DNA of 64,000 bases, from positions 24,143,607-24,207,606 of the forward strand of contig CM077832.1 of NCBI GenBank assembly GCA_039720395.1, in the 5' to 3' direction. The position numbers and the translations under genes were made by a program. This DNA is from Liquidambar formosana. Lineage: Eukaryota; Streptophyta; Magnoliopsida; Saxifragales; Altingiaceae. This document shows positions 28,401 to 41,178 of the stretch, in pieces; within the stretch, counting starts at the first letter, position 1, and the number at the start of each line of letters is the position of its first letter. The notes beneath the pieces were generated by a model that was not told where the DNA came from, did not search any database, and worked only from the letters and a program-made list of their open reading frames with translations.

Positions 28401-31400
28401 GCTGCGTTTATCTTATCTCTAAGAAAAACATCCATTGATTTGGCCTGTTCAATATAATTGCCTCCATTGAGTTTAAAAGATATCATTGATACGCCACGTA
28501 ACTCAAGTGAAACCACAACATTGGACTTGGACTCCACTAAAATAGATCACAGAGCAAAAAATACAGCTAAGCGGTAGTCAACCAGAAACCAAGCACTCCT
28601 CGACAGCAACAAGACACCAAATAGATATGAATATAGCATGACATAAAAATAACAATACCACACCCAACCTAAAAACCGAATACCAATGCCTCAAAAACCA
28701 ACCAGTGCATTAACATGAGGATAACCACCTCCTGTAACCAAACAGCACCAATAACAGATCCAAACAAGATATACCCTCACAAAATAGAGAGCCACGAAGG
28801 TGTGATCTGCAAGACTACAATGATGATGAAGGCTGGTTGCGCAATAGGTGACGACAACCGACAATAATGAAGAGCACTGGCCAAAGATCGATGGCTAGCC
28901 AAGGCATAGGTGTCAATACAATGATGGGCAAGCAAAAAAAAAAAAAAAAAATACATATATTTATATAGAGAGATAGAGAGAATAACAATTTAAGGAATAC
29001 TAGTAAGGAAATGACACGGACAATCAGCAACATCAAGTGGAGAAGGCAATTGGTGAAGGCGGTAGAGAAGGAATGGCGACAATAATGTGGGTAACAATCG
29101 GCAGCTGTGGGAGAGGAATAACAATCAATACACGACTACAAAAACGACCAGAAGAGAGACAGCGACGGGTAGCCGATGACCTCGATCAGACCAGTGATGT
29201 CTGGAATAAGTGAAGAATTGAAGATATTGACCAACTGACAGCGGCACTAAAAAAAAACAGTTGCATGACTCACAGGCCCACAGTTGAAGACGATGGCAAT
29301 GGGAAAAAAAAACCTACAACTAACTCACAGGCCGTTGGACAGCCGGGTACAATGAGGTAATTTTTTTTTCTTTACTTACTATAGGAATGATGGTAGTAGG
29401 GTTTGGTTGGTCTAATATGTAAAGTAGTCAAATAGGGTTTTGGAAAATTATTTTGGAGAGTTTAGAAAACTCTCACAGCAGTCGTGCCTTTCATAATATA
29501 CATATACATATACATATTGCATCAAATTAAGAAAATACCCTTCTTTTATATATAAATCCATCCAACATATCTGATATGTTGGAGAAGTAGGCAAGCAGCT
29601 TACTGGAGATGGTGATGTCGACTGCAAGCAAGTTTTTGCTCATGCTGCTATAACATTTCAATTTCTTGTCAAAAAATGACAAAAAGAAAAGAGGATATTT
29701 TTGCCAAGTTTTACCTCGGAGACCTCATATAAGAGAAATATCAACCAAAATATCACCTATATATCAGCCGTCAATACTCCCAAACAATCCACTTATTTAA
29801 ATATGTTGGTAACCTAATCAATTTATCATCTAAATTATGCATACAAGCAATGTAGGTTTATAGTTAAGATAACTTGTAATGAATACATACATAAAATGTG
29901 TATTCAACATTATTTCATAGAAAGTCCTGATCTATTTAGGGATACTTATGTATGTTAGGAAAGGAGTTTTAATCTCAACCCTTTATTTTTTTATCTAACA
30001 GTCAAAATATAATCAGATTTGAAAAGAGGGTTACCAGGTATCCAACATTTTGACTATTGGATTGAAAATAAAGGGCTGAGATTAAAGGTATTATTTAATT
30101 ACCTAATTTAGATAAGGGATCTCTCAGGAAATTAGGACTGATTTCATAGGTTTTTTTACTAGCCAAAAGTAGCCAAACCTAGTATACACACACATAAAGG
30201 GAGGGAGAGAGAGAGAGAGAGAGAGAAAGAGAGACCATACACTTCCTTGTTAGAAACTTCTTTGTACAGTTTTATTCTCGTTCATTTCTTACCCTATACT
30301 CCATCTAGATTTTTTTTTTCTTTTTTGTGAGTGATTTGGTTGTGTGAGCTCAGAGTTGACATCTAATATTTGTTTGGTGATGAGGGTAAATACTAACAGA
30401 TATCCAAAATTAGCCAAACCTAGTACACACACACACATAAGGGGGAGTGAGAGAGAAAGTATACACTTCTCTGTTAGAGACTTCATTGTACAGTTTTATT
30501 CTCATTCATTTTTTACCCTAAACTCCATCTAGATAAATGTACCTTATTGATTAGTATTTACCCTCATCACCAAACAAATATTAAATCTCAACTTTGAGCT
30601 CACACACATAACCAAATCACTTTAAAAAATAATAAAATAATAAAATAAAATAAAAATCTAACCTCATGTTGCATAGGCATCTAGGCATGACTACACACTT
30701 GCCTAGGTAAGTTTATGCCCGACATTGTTTATTGAAACAATTTGACTGCATAAGAAAGTAAATATTTCATGGCCATGATAGTACGGGGTATGATTACCCA
30801 TTTATATCTGCAACATAATATTTGATATAATGCTGATAGAATTCCAAAAGCAATTATGCAGAAAATGATAACATACATACGGGGAAGATAAAATGTCCTC
30901 AAATTTATAGTTTATGAAGTACGCCAGAAGTCCCAATATTGTGGCAATATCCAAGCGTACCTACAAGTAAATTCACAATATTAGGTGAAAAGACCAACGA
31001 TTTTGAAGCACATCCTCTGTTCACAATATATATCTTTAACCCACCAATAATTTCTAGAATCATCAATTACAGTTTGTATAACTGAAATTATTAAGATCCT
31101 AACTACTTAAGCTCTAGATCTCAAAAAGCATGACAAAAGGAAAATAAAAAGCTTAAAAATTCTTAACAAGGGAATCCATTTGTAAGAAATTTTCACCACT
31201 TTCCCTCGTGTTGTTCGAGATCCAAATGGAACCAGAGTGTATTCGGCCTAGCCAGGTAAGAGTATATTAGGTCTAGTCCTTAGTTCAAGGACCACCAATT
31301 GCCATCCTATAATTTTACATTGTTTAAACAGGATTTTTTTTCTTTACCACAAAATTCTACCATATAATTACTGTATAAAATAATATAAAGAGGTCTATTT

Positions 31401-34400
31401 ATCCTCGATTAAGATTGGAGGACACAGTTTTATACACAAATTTTAACATAATTTTTGATAACTTGTTGTGTGACATGAAATTTTGTAAAACCCAACGTTG
31501 GATACCCTTCTCATACAAACCGTGCATGTCAAATATCATATTGATCAGATAGCAGTAGACATTTAATCGGCAAAATCACATTTCTAATCAAAGAAAAACC
31601 TCACATTAATGGATGAAGCATCTCTTAATTTCTAATCAATATTTGGTAAGCGTCATGTGTATGGGAAGAACATCTAATCCAACAATTGGTTTCGCAGAAT
31701 ATAATTTACACAAGTTGAAAAATTTTAGTCAAATTGTCTCTAAAATTTTGTCTCATGACCTTGACCCATTTCTAACATTTTAAATAACTTTGGCAAGTAA
31801 ATTACAAAAGTTCTTTAATTTGACAAGGTGAGTTCCGCAGTTTCAAGCCAAATTTAAAATTTTGATGTGGCCACCTATATAATTTTCTTAAAACATTTAA
31901 TTTTATTTACCTCAAATGTCAAATTTTTTCAAAAATTTGTTAGGGCTGTGGCCCCCTATTTCCCATGTAGTTTCCCCCTTGAAAGTGGCCACTCTCGAGA
32001 CTCAAACCCGCACCTTTGCGCTTGACAGCCCATGAATTTTATCATTCCACCAAACAATGGGCCCTAGATGCCAGTGTTCTTCAGCTAGCCAATAATACCA
32101 GTATAACCACCCATAAGGTACGACTACATATCTTCTAATATGGAAGACACAATGTTGATCACAATAATATCTGTATTTTGCTGTGAGTTTTCTGAAGAAT
32201 TTTGATTCAAATTGAGTTGGGCTAAGTAATGTCTAAATATATGAACAAGTCAAAAATTCATCCAAATGAGCCAAAAGAATGAAGTTATATATATGAGTTT
32301 CTATATACTGGTTCACAGATATGCAGTAGTGCACAATAATGATAAGCCTATAACCCAATTAAGTAACATGACCTTTTTATTGGGATTTATGCATTCAAAG
32401 AAAATTAGTTTGCTATTTATCTATAATAGATTAAAAAAATATATATTTATTTTTAAGCCTTATATATTCCATACATGCAGGTAAATATTATATGCATTAA
32501 TGAGATGAATTGTAGTCCACAGATTACATGGAATGAGATTTATGAATGTGAATGAGATTCATGAGAGATTCAAATCATATATTTATAATTAAAAAGTATT
32601 CACAATCAATTATAAAGCTGGACACTTTATTTGTAAAGACTGCCATGCACTTGAGTACTTGACGTCTATTAGGTAGAATGATTGGTCTCAATCACAGAGT
32701 AGTTGACTCTAAGCGAGTGTGTTGGTGAGTTGGAAAAATACTGAATGGGATCGCTGTAAATACATATATATAATAACTAAATGCAAATAGTTCTTAATCC
32801 TTTAAGGATTGATGAATTGAAGTTATCCACCATCTTCTATGAGTAAATATGCCCTTGAGTTAATTTAAATAGTTTGATCACTGGAATCTGGTGCCAATCT
32901 AAAGTGTTCACTAATTCTATATGATAAATATGTATAAATTTTGTCTTCTTCAAAAGTTATTTTGCAAAAAGATCAGTCACTAGTCAAGAGGTTTACATTG
33001 AATACTAACAGAATATAAGATGTAAGCAGCTAATGAGTACGACAGTAATTTTTCCCTGATGCTTACTTATGGATACTGGTATGTGTGAGACTTATTTGCA
33101 GATATTTCGGAGGACAAGGCCTTATTTTAATTTCACATTCCTAAAGTGCTTTTACATTTATTTAGCGAAGTTCGCTGTAATTAATTGGAAAAGTAAAGAG
33201 TTATGAGATAACATGGGTTTCCTACTCCAATTGAAGAGAGGACTTTGAAAAACCCTAAAGATCCCTTTCCTTTCCCTAATGGTACATTCTACACATACTC
33301 TTATATAGTAAGAGATGGCTGCAGAATTTTATAGCACACTTGTTGTCTTGCGTTCTAAAGCTCCGACAAGCATTAGCCATCTTCTTTGTATTACAGTTGA
33401 GGATTTAGACCTCAAGGTCATTGAGGTTGTCTTCTCCGATAGAACTGAAACAAAGGAAGCAGTTTTCAACAAGGCTGATTCTTTATCTACTTCAGATTGA
33501 ACGTGTTCATTCAAGAGTTATATATATCATATAGACTCTGGTTGCATGGATCAAACACGTGCAGTGGAATGCTGTTTTCTTTTTTCTTTTTCATTTCTTT
33601 TTTGGAACCTGATCACTTCCGGAAACATATTACCAACATTTTTTTGTTACTTTCCCATACAACAACCATCAAAGAGAAAACTAAGCGTTAATCAATGCCT
33701 ATTTCAAGCTTTTCAGCATACTAAATGGTATTCGTTGTTTAATATTTTATCCTACATTGACATAATAATATTCATGAATGAAAATAGGGTTAAAGCAAAA
33801 CTTATTTTAGCATACATTTAATGATACATGTTAGATGATATCTGTATGGCTCTCCAATAAATTGATTGACATCAGATCAAGGCAGATTAAACTAACATAT
33901 GTAAAATAACTGCTTCTGGAACCTGTCATCATCTGATACTATAACACTACTACATATCCAAGAAAATCAGTAGAACTACCACATGCAGTTTTGAAAACTC
34001 TTAGAAGAACAAATTTATAACAGTATTCGCAGCACTCTTTGTAGGAACTCTCCCAGCATGAAATGAAGATATATCTAACTTAAGCATACCGTGTCTATGA
34101 TACGGAAAGACAGCTTTTTGTGTGGAAAAATAACCTACAAACAAATAAACTGCATGTCAAAACTCTTATGCAAAGACTTGAAGCATGAAAAAAAGAGGGA
34201 TTTTCGTAACGCATGCCCTAAGGGCATATGTTAAGCTGCATTTAATGAGGCAGTCATTGCATGGAAAATGGTAAAAGTGCATAGAGGATTGTGCAAATGG
34301 CATGGGAAAATGTATTTGCACAGTTTTCTAAGTACTTTCACATTTTTCTAAGCACTTTTTACAATGCTCTATGCATTTTCCCAAGTTTCCATGCAATTAT

Positions 34401-37400
34401 TGTCTCATTAAATGCGGCTTAACATGTGCCCTTAGGGCACACATTAATAAAACCCAAAAAAGAAACCACTGGGAAAAATTAAATGCTAAAAAGTGTTTCA
34501 AATCGCATAGGACAGTCATAAGATATCAGAGAATCTGCAGCGTCATAAGTATTTACTGGTAAATCCGGAATAGGTATTCTCTCATAGATCTTTAACTGCA
34601 ATGAAGGAACATTCGCTTTATCTTTAGTTTCTCTTCCACCCGTGTCCTTGGTATAAAGCAAAATCAATTCTTGGAATGCCGGCTCCTAATAAAAGACCCC
34701 AAATTTTAAGAACATTGACTGAAATCATCATGAAAATTCTTGAAACAAATCGACTAGTTAAATCCCTCATTAAACTTCTTAGAATTACTCCCATACCCCA
34801 AAATCCATGGCACAAATCTCAATGTACACACAGATCCCGAGACATGACTCTATTATCATATCTACAATAGAATACAGCTACCCCATGAAATCGTATCCAT
34901 AAACTTTTACATTTAAAGCTAGCAGCAAAAAAGTTAAAACATTTTTCTTTAATAAATAAATATTATGGATGAATGTTGTCCCAAGTGAACAACCCTAGAG
35001 GGGGGGTGAATAGGGTTTTCGGCTAAATATGAAATCAAATGCAATCTAAAAATCAGTTTATTGCAAGTAAGAATAAATTCAAGAACAAGCAATAAGATAA
35101 TCAATAGAGAGATTAAGAGAGAAAGCTTGCAAACGATATTAACGAGGTTCAGCTTCTCCGCCTACGTCCTCGCCTCAAGAGCTCTCTTGAGGATTCACCA
35201 ATCCACTATACCAATCTTCTTGAGGGTGGAGATCAAACCTTTACAACCACAAGTATTCTTCACCAACACTTGCACAAGTGCACTCTTCAAGTGCTACAAA
35301 TCTAGGGTTCTCTCAACCCTTTAATACAAAAATGATTTGAATAGTTTGTGTGTACAAGAGGCTCTCTTAAAGAGTAGACAACACAACAATAAAAGCTCAC
35401 TCAACTATTGATTGATCACAATAAAAGCTCACTTGAGATTTCTAGGGCTTAAAAGAGAATAGCAATGAATATTCTTGTTTGATGCTCAATGAATACTCAT
35501 AAATGAGTTTAAGCCTTGTATTAATAGCCCTTGGGTCCAATATGACCGTTCTGTAGTAATAAATGCCAGGAAAAGAGGTTTGGTGGGCATTAAATGCTCC
35601 AATGGCTGTATAAAAAACTAGCCGTTATAGGTCTGTCTCGAAGGTTTCGGACGTCTAAAAGTTATTTCAGACGTCTGAAAATTCCAATAGTCATTTTCAG
35701 GTAATTGTTATGTAGAGAATTCAGTTGTCCGAAACTAGACTTGGACGTCTAAAAAGATTCGGACGTCTGAAAGTATTGTCCGAAAATAACATAGACGAAC
35801 CAATGGAATTCTCAACTTATGGTTGTCTGAAAAGTCAACTTGGAAGTCTGTAACAGAGTTGGACGTCCGAAATGCCAGATTTCAGAATATGCATATATTG
35901 CACAATAAGTCCATTGACTTGGGATTTTGTTCAAAAGACTTAGGGACCTTTTTGTTTAGTCAAACTAAGTTCTATTAGATTGTTAACCATGATGTGCTAT
36001 GATCTAAAGCCCTTGGAATATTAGTGACCAAATATTGAATCAATCTTACATAATGATCCTAAATTCTCACAAATGAACTTGATTGCTTCTAGCTTGAGTT
36101 CCACACTTGTGATTGAGTTGGATTATGCTTCTTTGAGTCTATTGCCTGCATTATGACATCCTAGCTTGTATTATGGCTTCTAGTTGCTATCTGATGAAGT
36201 GTATATGGATATTAAACCTATCTTAATCAAAACTTCATATTCCATTAGCAACTAAGCAAAACATCTTTGCTTTGATATCATCAAAACAAGTGGGAATGAA
36301 CCCTTAGGGCCAACAATAGAATCCATAACCAAATATCAAATTAGGCGTGGAATATAATTCCATTTTCTCTTTTATGGCAATCCAAACTAAGGTATAAAAT
36401 GGCTCTCAAAACCTCACTAATATGTCAATCTAAATTATAAATTGATTAAATATTTTTGAAATAACACCACAAGTGTAAGGTCACGATTATTTATTATTTT
36501 TTTTTAAAACTGAAATTAGTAAAATGCCCTCCCCTTATAGTTTTTTAAAAACCCATTTCTCATGGGTTTCAGGGTTTGTTCACCAATTCTCAGTCAACGA
36601 AGGGAGAGAGAAGCACGGGGGGAGAGAGAAGAGGAGTAGATTGTACACAGCAAGCCGTGGGAGCCCTGATCCGATGCTGCGAAGCCCGGATCTAGCATTC
36701 GACTCGATCTACACGCGTACACCCTTGGATTCACGTTTCTTTCAACCCATTTTGAGCTAGGTGCATTTTTCATTGGTGTAGGTCATTGTACATGGGTTTT
36801 GGGTATAAATCTCGTGGATTTTCATGATTTTTGAGTTATATTGCATCGTTAACATATGTGGGGGTATAATTCATGGATTTAAATGGGTTTTAAGAAAACT
36901 TAGGGTTTAGTTTATGTGCCCTATTGTTATAAATTTGTGATATATTGATATGCATGTGTATTGTACCACCCTTATATGATTTTGGGTTAAAATGGGTTAG
37001 TTTTGAAACCTATGGGTCAATATTTTTGTAGTACAAAATAATGGGGGTCACTTTTATACACATGTTTTGGAACCAATATTTACCATTAAATTATGAAAAT
37101 GGTTGTGGAAATTGATTTAATGAATTTTGGAAAAAATATGGAATTATTTAGAAATGTGGAAATTGAAAAAATCATAAAATAATGATTTATAGACTTATGG
37201 CTTCATAGATGCCTACAATGATAGTGAAAGGTCACTTGAGAGTCATAAAATAATGATTATAGGTTTATGGCTTTTTGGAAATCGTTGATGCCTATCCCAT
37301 TGAAGACTTTTGAGGATTTGTGCTTCAAATCAAAACTAATAATATTTTGCTATAAGTAAAAATGTAAATATACAATAATCATTAATGGTGTCAAGCCGAC

Positions 37401-40400
37401 ATCAATGATAGGAGAGGGGAGCATAATTTTTTAAAATAGAGGGGAAGTCTTTGTTTTTTTGACAAAACTCAAGGGGGATGAGTGTAATTTACCCTAACAT
37501 TTTTAAGTGTTTTAGTTTAAAAATAGGAAATCCACTTACCTCGAAAACCTTAGCCCTAAATATCATCTTCTTCTTCTTCTTCTTCCTACCTAAACATTTC
37601 TCTCTCACTCTCAAGAATGGGTACCACAATGTGCTAACCCTAATCCCAGATTAGATAAATAAAATATTAGGGCCTGTGAGTACTTTTTTATTACATAAGA
37701 GGGGAATCACCCCTAGACCCCTAGACCTAAGACTACCCAAATCCCTACCCACCTCAATACCACCACTAGACCATTAGGTATTTAATCTCAACCCTTAATT
37801 TCTTTTGATCTAATCATTAAATAATAATAATCTAGTGTGTGCATGTGCACGTAATTTTTGTTAAATAGTTCTCGATTTTTTCTTCATAGCTACAATTATA
37901 CAAAATGCTTTTATACATGCACATGGATCATAATTAAATAGGTCTCCTTTTTTTTTTCCATAGTTACAATTAAACACAATGCTTATATACACGCACAGGG
38001 AGAATCATAACAAATTATTTGAACTAATTTGAATCTACACTCACATATCAAATATAGATGAAGCTACCTTAGATACCATTTAATTTCCAAAAAGTTCAAC
38101 TATAATTTAATTGTTATACCCCACCAAAGCTATGGTAGCACAATCATATAAGTATGTAATGCTTCTGAAGGGATTGGGAGTTGAGAATTCAATTCACTAA
38201 TGACCAGAAAAGAAAATTGTGATGATGCTTATTAATAAAAATGATATACTCTAGACAGTCAAGATCAAGGGAAAGAAGGAAACAATTTCTGACACAATTC
38301 TTAACCCGTTTATCGCACAAGATCCAATAATCAATATGGGCATGTTAAATTTAATTAGAATTTTCACATGGAAGGAACCACCTTGAGACAAGGCTTCACA
38401 TGCTAGACAAGAATAGTGTTAAGAGCTAGACTATTTACAAATCAAAGTGTGCTTCTCTCTAAATCTTTCCATCAGTGGGCTTAAAAAAATAGTTTCATTG
38501 TCAATACCCCAACATGACTTTGTAATACTCTTGCTTATGCGATGGTCTTTGCCCAACCAGCAAGTTTCTTCTTGTCAATACCCCAACCTCTAAATTTACT
38601 TTATTAATACAAATCAACCATCTCATTCCACGTTCTCTTCCAATGTTTTCTTCTTCATTTGTCATGTTATTCTTCCAAATTTTGTTTTATGTTATTTTAT
38701 TTTCACTTCTAAAATAATAGAGAGGAACAGTGAAAAATTGATTGCCAAAAGATGCCCAAAACTAAAGCGACCATTCTTGTAATCTTGGATTAGTCATCCA
38801 TTTAGAAAGAGATATTAAAGAGGATGTCATTGATAGGAGTAAACAACTAAATGAAGAGGAGAAGTGCTTCTACAGAGTAATCATTGTCGGAAGCCTGTCA
38901 TAATAGTAAATTTTATAAGACACCATAAAAACAAGAGAGGTTGATTAGAATATGGGTCAAGGTAGTAAGGACAGACATAATGCCCTACAAGAGGATATAA
39001 CTTAGAGCAGAAAGTTTTAAAACAATTCACGTAGCCAACTCCAAGTAGGTAGGACTTAGAACTTTGTTCAGTTTATTTGTTTTTCTCCTTCCCAGTTCCA
39101 CCACCAAGTTCATAGCCATGTATTTTTTCCAAATTCGTTTCCATCTACACCAAGCCTCGAGCCTATGCTAGGTAGTGGATCTCTAATCATCAGATTCCTA
39201 TTTGATTTACTTCTAAAGGTTGCTTTAGAATTATCTGTTATTGAAGTACATGTTTGCTATTACAAGAAATGAAATTGAAAATATAATATTGCATGTTTTT
39301 ATTTTCTCCAAATCCAAATCCCCTGTGTACCCCTTACTATATTTTACTATCTTTCCCCATGAAACCATCAAATTCTCTAAACTTTTTTCTTACTATATTT
39401 ATATCTTCCCATAAGTTTACACCCTGGTGCAAATCAATATGCTTATAATGTTCAGCTGTTCTTTGGCAGTGCAAGAAGTTGGAGACAACTTTATGTCTGC
39501 AAGATCTACAAGCACAGTTAAATTTACTAATCAATAAAATATCATTCATCAGCCATAAGAAAGTTTTCTGTAGTTTGTGTAAACCATGGGCTTATATTAT
39601 GCTCATCTTTTATCCCCAACAAAAAGAAAGCAACACAAGGTGACAACTAAGAAGCTTTTTTGAAAATAAACAAGCAATGGAAAATCAACAACATAACACT
39701 TAAAAAAGTCAAGATCATTCCATGGTCCATACACTTACTCCCGTTTTATAATATTGAGCAACAATAAAAATTTTCACAAAATTACAAGTATACTTAGAGA
39801 GACTGACACTGAAATATACAGCCTATAAAAAAGTGAAAAAAAATATAAAAATTGTGGCACATTAATGGCATAATGTCTGCTTATGATACTGTAATTAAAT
39901 CTTGCAGTAAACAGAAAGACAGGACGTGAAACCAATTTTTTACAACGACATAAGAAAATTTAACCGGATAAAATTAGACAAAATTTGAATTACATATTGT
40001 TGTGAAAAATTAAAAGTAAAAGCTTTGGACCTACCCTAAAAGATTAGATAATGAAAGTTAGATTTTGAAGAAAAAAGGTGATTATATATATGAGAAATAC
40101 CTGAAGGATTGACTGTGAGAGAAGAATGGTAACTGAAGTTTTTAACATCTTCCAAAGATCATTTCCACAGTATTTCCTTGTTGTAGGTCTCCATATATCA
40201 CTTAGTGATATCCTTGATAAGAAAATTGGCCTGGGCGAACAATATTAATTGGTCATTTCTCATACGATATTGGTCAAACTAGAAGTACATCCTACTATAA
40301 TAGCTAATCAAACCTTCAAGAAACAGACCTTGTAACCATGAACATAACATTAATTGCCCTTCGGAACCAATTTTTGCATACAAGAAATTTCAGCGACTTT

Positions 40401-41147
40401 CTAATTCTTAGCATTCCCAAAGAAACATTCATGCTTGAAATGCATCCATAGGTGTATTATGTCATAAGAGAAGGCTTTAAAAGGAAAAAGTAAAATTCCA
40501 TTGTTCGTTTGCAAAAAGTGAAAACATAACTAAGTGCTTTTTTTTTTTCTTTTTTTTCTGTTCCTTTTTTTGTTTATGGTAAGATGATCGGAATAATTTT
40601 ATAGATTATGAATAAATTTGGTACAAATCAGAAAGGAATTGGTTCCTAACAAAATGAACAGGGAAATCACCAAAAATTCTCTTGGAAACAGATGCTAAAG
40701 CTTGTCCATTGTTGTCCCCAATAATCACACCTATTCCCACGCTATGTGAGTCAAAGAATTTGGCCCCATCAACATTGGCTTTGACTGAACCAACACAGGG
40801 AGGATGCCACTTAATTGGCCTGTGCATAACCAAAACAAAAGTGCTTAGGAATGAGCTTCTTATCTTATTTTTTTGAGTAACTTTTTTTAATCTAACCCTG
40901 ATTTGATTGTTTCAGGACCTGTCTTCATTCAATTCTAGAGAGACAAACTCCATGTGATGTGTGGCAGAAAAGAGAATCGCCATACACCAGGGTTAGAGCA
41001 CTAGAGGCTTGCATTAAAAAATAGCAAAACGCTTGAGAAAACATCAGACTGAAACTCATTCCCCACAGAGGACTACATATGTTTGTGACTGCCACCTTTT
41101 ACATATGGAAACAACGTTGAGAGTGAACGGAAGTCGTTGGGTATCGG

Positions 41148-41178
<31 letters not shown>

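Noticed and set aside
30203..30227. Regular repeats as a CRISPR array
   Set aside because: The GA, GAA, AAAT and ATATCG repeats here have no uniform repeat-spacer pattern and the DNA is plant nuclear.
31910..32060. Functional tRNA gene
   Set aside because: Box-B-like sequence exists but no cloverleaf can be drawn; listed only as a possible SINE fragment.
33315..33500. Short plus-strand frame MAAEFYSTL... as a gene
   Set aside because: Only 61 codons, no splice partner, no family match, and an equally long frame on the other strand.
38790..38990. Possible RTE-type LINE remnant (words like DIKEDVIDR and KCFYRVII)
   Set aside because: Too few residues agree and frames break constantly; below the level I can support.
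39337..39549. Minus-strand 70-codon frame as a missing exon of the DUF3754 gene
   Set aside because: Exons 40230-40101 and 34685-34557 already join in phase and in protein order; the frame has no family resemblance.
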